Positions 8,067 through 16,709 of a stretch of 64,000 nt of DNA are shown in pieces. The notes beneath the pieces are model-generated. The model was not told the DNA's origin. It did not search any database and saw only the letters and a list, made by a program, of their open reading frames with translations. Every line of letters starts with the position of its first letter. The stretch's first letter is position 1. The position numbers and the translations under genes were made by a program. Source of the DNA: Candidatus Cloacimonadota bacterium (lineage in GTDB: Bacteria; Cloacimonadota; Cloacimonadia; Cloacimonadales; GCA-2742885); NCBI GenBank assembly GCA_002742885.1, contig PDOO01000023.1, positions 124,001 through 188,000 on the forward strand, in the 5' to 3' direction.

Positions 8067-10474
8067 AATACATTTATTTTTTTTTATTTTTACCTCTTTT
8101 TCTTTTAGCTTCAGAGTATGATTTTTCTTTATCGCAACTTCACGAAAAATATTATGAAAAAGCGTTTACTCTTTACAAACAAGGCGAAGCCGAATCTGCA
8201 TTTGAAGAAATACTGAAAATCGGAGATTTTAAGCAGCGTCCCGAGTGCAGGTTGCTGTATTTAAAGATAATTTACGATTTAAAACGATATAAAGAATCTG
8301 TTGCTCTGATAAATGAATCAAGTAAAGAATTTATCGAACAAAATTTAACGGATTTTTTCTATTTTTATTTTCAAAGTTGTCGAAAAAGCGGAGATGAATC
8401 TTCGCTCTCGAATTTTTCCGAGGAATACGCTTACCTTTTCCAAAAAAAAGGAAATATTAATTTAAGAAAAATATTAGCGGATCTTTTTACGGACGGCGGA
8501 TACGAAATAACGGCGGAAATAATCGATATTTTCCCCGAAAGGGTTTTTACCGAATCGGAATATGCCTTGATTGTCGGAGCTGCCGAATTTTATTTGAAAA
8601 ATTATCGTAAAGCCAAAGAACTTTTGAAATTTTCTTGCCTGAACGCTTCGAATGAAACCGGAAAAACTGCGTTGGAATATCTGACCGCCGTTAATTTTTA
8701 TCTGGGAGAACTGCCCGAATTTCCCGATACATTTAAGTTCTATAACGATAAATCCAAAATAAATCTTCTGGTTAATTATCTGAAAAACGATAAATTGGAC
8801 TATGCTGATAAAGTTGCCGAAGAATTGGAAAACAATGAATATTATTATCCGTTAAAAGCGTTGATAAATTTGAAACGCAATCAAATTAAAACAGCTTTGA
8901 AACACATAAATAAAGCAGATACAGCCGTCATAAAAAATCACGGATGTCTTTTGGATGTTGCGGCTGAAATAAATTATAAAAACAAAAAATATCGAAATGC
9001 TCTTGCTTATTACAAATTGTACGCCAAAAGCGAAAATGCGGACAAAAATTATGCTAATTACGCCGCAGCTTACTCTTTTAACGGATTTTACAGATATAAT
9101 AACACCGCATATTATTGGTTAAAAAATTTAGATGAAAAGCATTCTTTTTATGATTCGCTGGCATTGAAAGATTTGGCATTGCTTTATAACTTCACCGAGC
9201 ATTACCGCATTTCGGCAAAATATTATCGTCAATTTTTCAAAAAATATTCAGGAAAAAATTTATCTCCTGAGTTTTGCCTTAACCGGCTGCTTACTTTGTT
9301 TAAATTAAAATATTTTGATTCAATGTTGCCTGTTTTAAAGGAATATTCTTATTTAGCGGATGACGAAACCTTGAAAAAATATCTCTTTGCGCTGGGAAAT
9401 TACAATTATTCGAAAGGCAATTTTACGGTTGCTTCCGAATTGTACGCAGATTATCTGAAGCTGACGAATGATCCCGACATAAGTTTTCGTCTTGAACGGA
9501 TAAATTACACGCTCGGAAAATATGAAGATACCGAAGACTACTTGCTGGCATTTACCGGAAAAAATTACGATTCGGAGAGAGGAAGAAAAACCGGATTGGA
9601 TTTGATAAAATATTACATAGGAAAAAACGATACGGAGAATGCCGAAAAATTAATCGATATTCTGGCGAGAGGTAAATCTGAAACAGACGACACTTTGAGT
9701 TTTTGGCGCGGAAAAATTCAAACCTTGAGAGGTAACGAAGAACAGGCTGTCGCGCTTTACGGAAAAGTAATTTCGTCATCGAGAGATTCGGTTATGGTAA
9801 AAGACGCTTTGAATGCGTTGCGTTTGTTATTGGAAGACAAATCTCCGCGACAATATTCCCGGGTTATATCTTCCGTTATCGATTCCATGTCTTATCGACG
9901 ATCTTACAATGATATTTTATTGACATTGGCTGATCTTTACGAAACCTCTGAATTATACGGTCAGGCAAATGAAGTTTATTTTAATATGTTGGCTGATTCT
10001 TCTTTTTCGGACAGCACAGCGATCATGAATAAAATCGGAGTTAATTTGATGTATCGAGGAAAATTTGAAGAAGCGGACACGCTTTTGAATCGGTTTGTGA
10101 TTGAAAGAGGAAAAAATCCCGAGACCATGCTTTTAATTGCTGCCGCCGATATGGGAAAAAACAAAATATCGAGAGCCGTAAATGTATTGCTGGATATTTA
10201 TTTCTCTTTCCCCGAATACTCCAAACGGGAGGAAGTTATTTTGATTCTTGCCGATAATCTTTACGGAAACGGTCAATTTTTGCCTGCTTTATATTTTTAT
10301 CGTAAACTTAATTTTGAAAATGATCCGCAAACTGATTTCATAGTAAAAACTAAGATTTCGGAATTAACAAAGATTGTTGACAGAGAATCGGAGCTTTTTA
10401 AATTTCCTCTCAGTTTTGAAAACAGCTTAAAAACAATGGCGGAAATTTTGGAAAAAAACGAAACAGATAATTAA
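8063..10474 (+). CDS. Large exported TPR-repeat protein
   Basis: 803 residues. Signal peptide 1-17 (FLFLPLFLLAS) is followed almost entirely by helical repeats of 34-40 residues. Recognisable TPR consensus units occur for example at about 435-470 (ALGNYNYSKGNFTVASELYADYLKLTNDPD), about 555-575 and about 620-720. Other repeats are degenerate. Such proteins act as periplasmic or outer-membrane-associated scaffolds. The ATGA overlap with the ATPase activator (8063-8066) couples the two genes although their functions seem unrelated. No enzymatic domain or specific family recognised. Confidence 0.7.
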   Translation: MKYIYFFLFLPLFLLASEYDFSLSQLHEKYYEKAFTLYKQGEAESAFEEILKIGDFKQRPECRLLYLKIIYDLKRYKESVALINESSKEFIEQNLTDFFYFYFQSCRKSGDESSLSNFSEEYAYLFQKKGNINLRKILADLFTDGGYEITAEIIDIFPERVFTESEYALIVGAAEFYLKNYRKAKELLKFSCLNASNETGKTALEYLTAVNFYLGELPEFPDTFKFYNDKSKINLLVNYLKNDKLDYADKVAEELENNEYYYPLKALINLKRNQIKTALKHINKADTAVIKNHGCLLDVAAEINYKNKKYRNALAYYKLYAKSENADKNYANYAAAYSFNGFYRYNNTAYYWLKNLDEKHSFYDSLALKDLALLYNFTEHYRISAKYYRQFFKKYSGKNLSPEFCLNRLLTLFKLKYFDSMLPVLKEYSYLADDETLKKYLFALGNYNYSKGNFTVASELYADYLKLTNDPDISFRLERINYTLGKYEDTEDYLLAFTGKNYDSERGRKTGLDLIKYYIGKNDTENAEKLIDILARGKSETDDTLSFWRGKIQTLRGNEEQAVALYGKVISSSRDSVMVKDALNALRLLLEDKSPRQYSRVISSVIDSMSYRRSYNDILLTLADLYETSELYGQANEVYFNMLADSSFSDSTAIMNKIGVNLMYRGKFEEADTLLNRFVIERGKNPETMLLIAAADMGKNKISRAVNVLLDIYFSFPEYSKREEVILILADNLYGNGQFLPALYFYRKLNFENDPQTDFIVKTKISELTKIVDRESELFKFPLSFENSLKTMAEILEKNETDN

Positions 10475-10509
10475 AATATTCGAATGTTATTCTGATTTTT
10501 TCATTTTGA

Positions 10510-10538
10510 TTGACACGATTATTGATTTTATTGATTAT
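10510..10538 (+). promoter_or_regulatory. Candidate sigma-70 promoter for the permease operon
   Basis: TTGACA (10510-10515), a 17-bp spacer and GATTAT (10533-10538, four of six consensus bases) lie 85 bp before the permease start in the 136-bp gap after the TPR gene. A small hairpin TCCGA...TCGGA follows downstream. Seen in sequence; promoter activity is inferred. Confidence 0.35.
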
Positions 10539-10622
10539 CTCTCTCCGATTTATATTTTCGGATAAATAAATAAATTTTTATGCGAATTTTAAAAAAATAA
10601 TAAAAAAGCGTTGGAGAAAAAA

Positions 10623-10730
10623 GTGAAAAAAAAGTATCCCAATCTGCTTGATACAGTTAAAGCATTTTTTGGAAAAGTGAAAAAAAAGTATCCCAATCTG
10701 CTTGATACAGTTAAAGCATTTTTGGGAAAA
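10623..10730 (+). repeat. 54-bp perfect-register tandem duplication at permease start
   Basis: Bases 10623-10676 and 10677-10730 are two head-to-tail copies of the same 54 bp, differing at a single base near the end (TTTTTTGG versus TTTTTGGG). Each copy begins with GTG and encodes KKKYPNLLDTVKAF. A third divergent half copy (GTAAAAAAAATATATCCC) follows at 10731. Only the first GTG has a Shine-Dalgarno sequence nearby. Confidence 0.95.
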
Positions 10731-11663
10731 GTAAAAAAAATATATCCCTATCTGTACATATTGCCTGCTTTTATAATAATCTTGGTTTTTAGATTGATTC
10801 CCATAACCTTGTCTTTTATTATCAGCTTTTTTGAATGGTCTGTGGGCGGAGCAGGTGATTTCATCGGTTTAAATAATTATTTTGCCATTCTTCATGATCG
10901 CGAATTTTGGAAATCTATGCTCAATACTTTTTATTTGGTTATAGGTATTGTGCCGATTACTTTGATTTTGTCTATGATTTTTGCAACCATGCTTAACGGC
11001 ATAGAAAAATTAAGAGGTTTTTTCAGGACGGTTTATTATATTCCTTCCGTTACTTCTATGGTGGCAATATCTATTGTCTGGAAAATTATTTTTAATCAGC
11101 AAAGCGGTTTGGCTAATTATTTTCTGAAAAAAATCGGCTTAAATCCTCTGGGATGGCTTGCAGAAAGCCGCGGTATCTTTGAGTTGTTTTTCGGACAATT
11201 CGGTATCGATGTTCCGTTTTTTCTTGCCGGTCCTTCTTTGGCGTTGTTTTCCATAATTCTTGTTTCGATTTGGCGTTCACTGGGTTATAACACAATTCTT
11301 TATTTGGCAGGGATGCAAAATATCCCCAATGTTTATTACGAGGCTGCGGAAATTGACGGGGCAAGTAAAATAAAGCAATTTTTTAAAGTAACCGTTCCTC
11401 TTATTTCTCCCACTACTTATTATGTTTTGATGATGACTACAATTACTACTTTTCAGGTCTTCTCGCAGGTTTATTTGATGACGGGACCTCCCATCGGCGG
11501 ACCTCTGGGAACAACAAAAGTAATTGTTTATTATATTTATGAAAAAGGTTTCGGAGAAAGTAACAACCTCAGTTATGCAAGCGCTGTTGCGTTAATTTTA
11601 TTTGTGATTATTTTAAGTTTAACCTTAGTACAGAAAAAAATTGAAAAACGAGTCCATTATTAG
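10623..11663 (+). CDS. Carbohydrate ABC transporter permease, MalF/UgpA type
   Basis: 346 residues from GTG 10623, placed 6 bp after GGAG (10613-10616); the longer frame from TTG 10611 would swallow that site. Six or more membrane helices. The cytoplasmic EAA loop EAAEIDGASKIKQFFKVTVP-LIS (about 240-262), which contacts the ATPase, is clear. Family role: one of two membrane subunits of a binding-protein-dependent sugar importer. The N-terminus is odd: an 18-residue segment (VKKKYPNLLDTVKAFFGK) occurs twice, and a third degenerate copy runs into the first membrane helix. The partner permease follows 8 bp later; no binding protein or ATPase gene is in the window. Confidence 0.85.
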   Translation: MKKKYPNLLDTVKAFFGKVKKKYPNLLDTVKAFLGKVKKIYPYLYILPAFIIILVFRLIPITLSFIISFFEWSVGGAGDFIGLNNYFAILHDREFWKSMLNTFYLVIGIVPITLILSMIFATMLNGIEKLRGFFRTVYYIPSVTSMVAISIVWKIIFNQQSGLANYFLKKIGLNPLGWLAESRGIFELFFGQFGIDVPFFLAGPSLALFSIILVSIWRSLGYNTILYLAGMQNIPNVYYEAAEIDGASKIKQFFKVTVPLISPTTYYVLMMTTITTFQVFSQVYLMTGPPIGGPLGTTKVIVYYIYEKGFGESNNLSYASAVALILFVIILSLTLVQKKIEKRVHY

Positions 11664-11671
11664 GCGGTAAA

Positions 11672-12652
11672 ATGAGATTTTTAGGAAAATCAATAGTTTA
11701 TCTTTGTTTGATTCTTTGCGGTATTACCATGGTTATTCCTTTTATTTGGATGGTATCCACTTCGCTGAAATCTGAGTTGGAAGTAAATAAAGGACATGTC
11801 GGATTTATACCGATAGACGATTATGACGTTTATGACGAAAACGGAACTGAAAGAACCGCCAAAATCGTTAAACCGGTCGGCGACAGTTCTTACGTTCATA
11901 TTTTTAATCACGAGGGTAAAATTGCCCGGGCTTATGACAAGGTAAGCAATAAACTTTTAAGCCATAAAACGGAAGTTAACGCTCATTTCGAAAACTATAA
12001 AATTGCTTTTCAAAAAGTGCCTTTTGCCTTATATTTCGCCAATACTTTATTCGTTGCTTTTTGCGTGCTCATCGGTGTTTTGATTACGAGTTCTCTGGCA
12101 GCTTACGCTTTTGCCAGAATGCAGTTTAAGGGAAGGGATTTTATTTTTTATTTATTTGTAAGCATGATGATGGTTCCTCAGCCTGTTTACCTTATTCCGG
12201 CTTATGTTTTGCTTAACGGCTTGGGCTGGATAGATACTTATATGGCTTTAATTATTCCTTGGATTGCCAATGTCTTTACTATTTTCATGTTGCGACAAAA
12301 TTTTAAAACAATTCCGCAGGATTTATTGGATGCCGCCGCTATTGACGGTTGCGGATCTTTCAGGATTTTATGGCAAATTATTTTACCTTTGTCCAAATCG
12401 GTTTTGACAACCTCTGCCATATTTTCGTTAATCGGAAGCTGGAACAGTTTTATGTGGCCTCTTGTTGTAACCAACAGTAAAAATCTCAGAGTTTTGCAGG
12501 TCGGATTAAGCAATTTTTCTCAGGAATCTTCTTCGCAAACGACTTTGCTTATGGCTGCTTCAACTTTCAGTATCTTACCGCTTTTAATGGTCTTTTTGTT
12601 AGGGCAAAAACATATTATAAAAAGCTATGCTTCAAGCGGTTTAAAAGGATAA
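11672..12652 (+). CDS. Carbohydrate ABC transporter permease, MalG/UgpE type
   Basis: 326 residues. First membrane helix at about 8-28, then a hydrophilic loop of about 85 residues (35-120) before helix 2, then four or five more helices. The EAA loop DAAAIDGCGSFRILWQIILP lies at about 217-236. It is the second membrane subunit of the sugar importer with the MalF-like protein 8 bp upstream. The long first periplasmic loop contains mostly charged and aromatic residues (YDVYDENGTERTAKIVKPVG) and is larger than in a minimal MalG; it could contact the binding protein (inference). Substrate cannot be told from sequence. Missing ABC and binding-protein genes must lie elsewhere. Confidence 0.85.
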   Translation: MRFLGKSIVYLCLILCGITMVIPFIWMVSTSLKSELEVNKGHVGFIPIDDYDVYDENGTERTAKIVKPVGDSSYVHIFNHEGKIARAYDKVSNKLLSHKTEVNAHFENYKIAFQKVPFALYFANTLFVAFCVLIGVLITSSLAAYAFARMQFKGRDFIFYLFVSMMMVPQPVYLIPAYVLLNGLGWIDTYMALIIPWIANVFTIFMLRQNFKTIPQDLLDAAAIDGCGSFRILWQIILPLSKSVLTTSAIFSLIGSWNSFMWPLVVTNSKNLRVLQVGLSNFSQESSSQTTLLMAASTFSILPLLMVFLLGQKHIIKSYASSGLKG

Positions 12653-13142
12653 TAAAAAAATATTTTACGGTAAATATCGGCGGCAGAAGTTTATAGGCTG
12701 TTTTTCGGAGCAATGATTATCCCGGTAAGAAGTTTTTGTGTCTTGACTGACAGCTTGCCGTTTTTTTTCGTTTTAAGCAGTTTTCATTGTGATTGATCTC
12801 TTTTTATTGTCTAAAATATTATAAGTTAAAGATGTATAATTCGGAAGAAAAACAAATTCTCGCCGGCAGGTTTCTTTTCTGTAAGAATTAAAACAAATAT
12901 TAAATAGTTTTTTATATTGCCGTTAATTTTGTAATTTTAATAAAATCAATTTGTTACGTTTATTCCTCATTATATCGTTTGTTGTCTGTATCAGAAACAA
13001 TAATATTTAAAAATACTTTTTATGACAATAAAATATAGACACAATGAATAAGAGTTAAATTTTGGTTTTAATAAAACATATAAGATTTTAATAAACTTAA
13101 TTTCATAAATATCGGGAAAATAATCATTTCCGGGAGGAAAGT
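12653..13142 (+). other. Intergenic region, 490 bp, no gene seen
   Basis: Very AT-rich with no open frame carrying a ribosome site, and no tRNA-like structure. It contains a probable terminator for the permease operon (12723-12768). In the last 200 bp are AT-rich stretches in which no convincing promoter hexamer pair could be chosen, and then the glyS ribosome site. Confidence 0.6.
12723..12768 (+). terminator. Candidate rho-independent terminator after permease operon
   Basis: CGGTAAG (12723-12729) pairs with CTTGCCG (12754-12760), with one G-U pair. It encloses a smaller TGTC/GACA hairpin and is followed directly by eight T residues (12761-12768). Confidence 0.5.
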
Positions 13143-15245
13143 TTGAATCGCAAGAATTTATTGTTGGAAATAGGAACGGAAGAGATTCCCGCCGGATATA
13201 TCAAACCGGCAATGAAACTTTTTACGGACTCTTTATTAAAAATATTTAAGGATAAAAAACTTGATTTTGAATCTGTAGAGGAGTTTAACACACCGAGGCG
13301 CTTTACCTTAAAATTTAATCAAATAAAAACAGGTCAGGAAGATGAGATAATTGAAAAAACGGGACCTGCAAAGCGGATTGCTTTTGCCGAAGACGGAAGT
13401 CTGTCTAAAGCCGGAGCCGGTTTTTTGAGAGGAGCCGGAGTCGAAGAGAAAGATTATTTTATAAAAGAAACTCCGAGAGGAGAATATATTGCTTTCAAAA
13501 AAGAGGTGAAAGGACGAGAACTTGCAGATATTTTAGCTGATGCTTTGCCGGAAGTCATTAAAAAAATTCAGTTCCCGAAGTCAATGAAATGGAGTTCAAA
13601 AGACTTTATGTTTGCCAGACCGGTTCGTTGGATTGTTGCCTTGCTTAACGATGAGATTATAAACATTAAATTTGATAACTTGGTATCGGGAAATATTTCT
13701 TACGGCAACAGATTTTCTCGAGTTTCAAACCCGGTAACCGTTAATTCCGCTGATACTTATCTCGAAGATCTTAAGTCTGTTCATGTCATTGCAGACAGAA
13801 AAGAGAGAAAAGCTCTGATTGAGAAGCAAATGGAAAATATTTTTCCCGACGGCTCCATGACTATTGTCGAAGATAAAAAATTATTGGAAACAGTAACGGA
13901 TTTGGTAGAGTATCCTACTGCCGTTTTATCCGAATTTAATTCCAAATATCTTATTTTGCCGGAAAAAATAATTACTTCCACTTTGACTCAGCATCAAAAA
14001 TATTTTGCCGTTAAGGATTCAGAAGGAAAATTGAGCAATAAATTTGTTTTTATCTCAAACGGAGATCCTGCGTACAGCGATATTATTCGTCTCGGAAACG
14101 AAAAAGTAGTAACTGCCCGTTTGGAAGATGCTTCTTTCTATTATAATGAAGATACTGCTAAGTCGTTGGATTCTTACGTTCAAAAACTTGAAGAAGTAAC
14201 TTTTCAGGAAAAACTGGGGACGCTTCGCGAAAAAACGGAAAGAGTTTGCGCTTTGGTTCGTTTCATGGCAGATAAATTAAATCTCGACGAAAATACCCGT
14301 AAAAATGCGGAAAGGGCTGCTTTGCTTGCCAAAGCCGACTTGGTTACGCTTATGCTGGGAGAAAAAGAGTTTACCAAGCTTCAGGGTTATATAGGGCAGG
14401 CTTACGCTTTGAAAACGGGAGAAAACCGAGAGGTAGCGGAAGCGATTTATCAGCATTACATGCCGCGAGGACCCAAAGACGGATTGCCCGGAAGCCCGGT
14501 CGGCGCTTTGGTTGCGGTTGCCGATAAAATAGATACGGTTTGCGGAATTATGGGAGTCGGTTTAATTCCTACCGGATCAGGCGATCCCTTTGCCTTGCGA
14601 AGAGCCGCCAACGGAGCAGTGCAGATTACGGTCTCTCGCAATTGGGAATTTTCTTTATTTGAATTGATTGAGACGGCTTTTAAACAGCTTGAATTAAAAT
14701 TGCCCGAGAAAAACAACAATATCGACAAGGTAAAAGATTTCTTTGCTCAGCGAATCGAATGGTTTATGCAGCAAAATAAAATTTCTTATGACGTAATTGA
14801 CAGTATCAAACATTCGGATTGGTCTGATATCCCTTTAACGGTCAAAAGAGCCGAGGATATTCAATTATATCGAAACAGCTCCGAATTTTTGAATTTGGTG
14901 GGCGGTTACAAAAGGGTAGCCAATATTTTGGCTAAAACGTCTGTTTCAAATCCTGTTTCCGAAGAACTTTTGGCGGAAGACGCCGAAAAAGCTTTGTTTG
15001 AATATTTTGATGTCAATAAATCGATTTTGGATGAAAAAATAAAAGCTAAAAATTTTAAAGCGGGAATGGAAATTTTGGTAAAAGCTCGTATGGCAATAGA
15101 TAACTTTTTTGATAAAGTTCTGGTAAATTCCGAAGACGAAAAGCTGAAAAACAATCGGTTGGCTTTGCTTGAAAAAGTCAGAACCGAGTTTTTGAAAATT
15201 GCCGATATTTCCAAAATTGTCATTGAAGAAGAAAATAAAAAATAA
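13143..15245 (+). CDS. glyS: Glycyl-tRNA synthetase beta subunit
   Basis: 700 residues, full length for bacterial GlyS. TTG start at 13143, six bases after GGGAGG (13132-13137), giving the conserved N-terminus LLLEIGTEEIPAGYI. Other hallmarks: TPRRFTLKF, FPKSMKWSSKDFMFARPVRWIVALL, GNEKVVTARLEDASFYYNED, FQEKLGTL, KADLVTLMLGEKEFTKLQGYIG and PTGSGDPFALRRAANG, then the C-terminal anticodon-binding region. The beta subunit works with GlyQ in the alpha2beta2 enzyme that charges tRNA-Gly. glyQ, usually adjacent, is not in the window. Followed 27 bp later by pta. Confidence 0.95.
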   Translation: MNRKNLLLEIGTEEIPAGYIKPAMKLFTDSLLKIFKDKKLDFESVEEFNTPRRFTLKFNQIKTGQEDEIIEKTGPAKRIAFAEDGSLSKAGAGFLRGAGVEEKDYFIKETPRGEYIAFKKEVKGRELADILADALPEVIKKIQFPKSMKWSSKDFMFARPVRWIVALLNDEIINIKFDNLVSGNISYGNRFSRVSNPVTVNSADTYLEDLKSVHVIADRKERKALIEKQMENIFPDGSMTIVEDKKLLETVTDLVEYPTAVLSEFNSKYLILPEKIITSTLTQHQKYFAVKDSEGKLSNKFVFISNGDPAYSDIIRLGNEKVVTARLEDASFYYNEDTAKSLDSYVQKLEEVTFQEKLGTLREKTERVCALVRFMADKLNLDENTRKNAERAALLAKADLVTLMLGEKEFTKLQGYIGQAYALKTGENREVAEAIYQHYMPRGPKDGLPGSPVGALVAVADKIDTVCGIMGVGLIPTGSGDPFALRRAANGAVQITVSRNWEFSLFELIETAFKQLELKLPEKNNNIDKVKDFFAQRIEWFMQQNKISYDVIDSIKHSDWSDIPLTVKRAEDIQLYRNSSEFLNLVGGYKRVANILAKTSVSNPVSEELLAEDAEKALFEYFDVNKSILDEKIKAKNFKAGMEILVKARMAIDNFFDKVLVNSEDEKLKNNRLALLEKVRTEFLKIADISKIVIEEENKK

Positions 15246-15272
15246 AAGTTTTAATTTAACTTAGGAGAAAAT

Positions 15273-16265
15273 ATGAATATTCTTGAACAATTCCGTCAAA
15301 AAGCTAAAGCGTTAAACGGAAAAATTATTCTTCCGGAAGCAAAAGACGAAAGAACTCTTAAAGCTGCCGAAGCCGTTATAAAAGAAGAAATGGCAGGAGT
15401 AGTTTTAGTCGGCGAAGAAGACGAAATAAAAAAAATTGCCGCCGAAGTCGGGGCGGATATCGACGGAGCGGAAATTATTGATCCCGATAAATATGAAAAT
15501 ATTGCCGAATTTGAAAAATTCTTTTTTGAAAAAAGAAAGAAAAAAGGAATTACCGAAGAGCAGGCTTGCGAAATAGTCAGACAACCTCTCTTTTTCGGAG
15601 CTTTGATGGTCAAATTCGAAAAAGTATCCGGAATGGTTGCGGGAGCCGCCAATACCACCGGCGATGTGCTTAGAGCCTCTTTGCAGGCAGTCGGAGTTCA
15701 ACCGGGATTAAAAACGGTTTCCAGCTCATTTATTATGGTTACCCCGGACTTTATGGGCGAAGACAGGATCTTCCTGTTCGGCGATTGCGCAGTGGTTCCG
15801 AATCCCACTGACGAACAATTGGCGGATATTGCCGTCAGTACCGCCAAAACCAGAAAACAGCTTATCGGCGATGATCCTAAAGTTGCGTTGCTTTCATTTT
15901 CTTCCAAAGGTTCCGCCAAGCATGAATTGGTTGACAAAGTAACATCTGCCAAAGCAATTATCGAAAAGCGCAAAGTTGATTTTGAATTTGACGGCGAGTT
16001 ACAGCTTGATGCCGCAATTATTCCGGCGGTTGCCGATAAAAAAGCTTCCGGAAGCAAAGTTGCCGGTCAGGCAAACGTTCTTATTTTCCCCGATCTTCAA
16101 GCCGGAAATATCGGTTACAAATTGGTACAGCGTTTTGCCAAAGCGGAAGCAATCGGTCCGATTATCCAAGGACTTGCCGCTCCGATTTGCGACTTGTCTC
16201 GCGGATGTTCATGGGAAGATATTTATAATACGGCGGCTCTTGTTTTGCTGATGTCGCAAAAATAG
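15273..16265 (+). CDS. pta: Phosphate acetyltransferase
   Basis: 330 residues, the short single-domain Pta. It converts acetyl-CoA plus phosphate to acetyl phosphate and CoA, the first step of acetate formation with ATP gain through acetate kinase. Conserved segments: KIILPEAKDERTLKAA (17-32), VSGMVAGAANTTGDVLRASLQ (about 119-139), LLSFSSKGSA, ELQLDAAIIPAVADKKA, NVLIFPDLQAGNIGYKLVQR and GPIIQGLAAPICDLSRGCS near the C-terminus. Ribosome site TTAGGAGA. No ackA adjacent. A hairpin terminator follows at 16283. It supports a fermentative lifestyle. Confidence 0.95.
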   Translation: MNILEQFRQKAKALNGKIILPEAKDERTLKAAEAVIKEEMAGVVLVGEEDEIKKIAAEVGADIDGAEIIDPDKYENIAEFEKFFFEKRKKKGITEEQACEIVRQPLFFGALMVKFEKVSGMVAGAANTTGDVLRASLQAVGVQPGLKTVSSSFIMVTPDFMGEDRIFLFGDCAVVPNPTDEQLADIAVSTAKTRKQLIGDDPKVALLSFSSKGSAKHELVDKVTSAKAIIEKRKVDFEFDGELQLDAAIIPAVADKKASGSKVAGQANVLIFPDLQAGNIGYKLVQRFAKAEAIGPIIQGLAAPICDLSRGCSWEDIYNTAALVLLMSQK

Positions 16266-16282
16266 TTTTTAATTAATTTGTT

Positions 16283-16311
16283 AAGCCTCGGACAAAAGTT
16301 CGGGGCTTTTT
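16283..16311 (+). terminator. Rho-independent terminator after pta
   Basis: GCCTCGGA (16285-16292) pairs with TTCGGGGC (16299-16306) with two G-U pairs, extended by flanking AA/TT, with a T run to 16311. Confidence 0.8.
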
Positions 16312-16709
16312 GATTTCAGTTGCTTTTATTGCATTAAGATGAAAATTTACGGGAAAAGCCGGTTGAGGAAGTTTAAAATATACTCGAAATTTTATTTTAA
16401 AAAGATAAGCTTGCCGAGATGCGATTGGATGAAAAATAAATTTTAACTTTATTTTAAGTTTTTTCCCGGGAAAGTTGCTGCGATAATAACCTCGCAAAAG
16501 GAGGACTTTCCTTATTTTAATCTGTATTTAATTATGAATTTATAAGATGAAATAAAGAGAATATTCAGCCCGTCAAAAAAATAAGGTTTCTGCTCAAAAA
16601 TAAATATTAAGGATAAATCAATGGAATTATTTGACAATATTGAGCATAATTTTAATCCGAACATCTAAATCTGATAAAATTACAAAAAATCATATTATTG
16701 AGGTAATTT
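16312..16709 (+). other. Intergenic region before aminotransferase, with a foldable element
   Basis: No convincing gene. At 16469-16511 there is a compact potential RNA structure: GGAAAGT (16469-16475) pairs perfectly with ACTTTCC (16505-16511). Directly inside its 3' arm is a hairpin CCTC (16490-16493) / GAGG (16501-16504). A 15-codon frame with AAGGA ahead of its ATG lies at 16621-16668. TTGACA at 16631-16636 has only a weak -10 (TAATCC, 16-bp spacing). Confidence 0.4.

Noticed and set aside
16621-16668. 15-codon leader peptide with AAGGA upstream of the aminotransferase gene
   Set aside because: Too short to support, no run of regulatory codons, and no attenuator-like alternative hairpins nearby.
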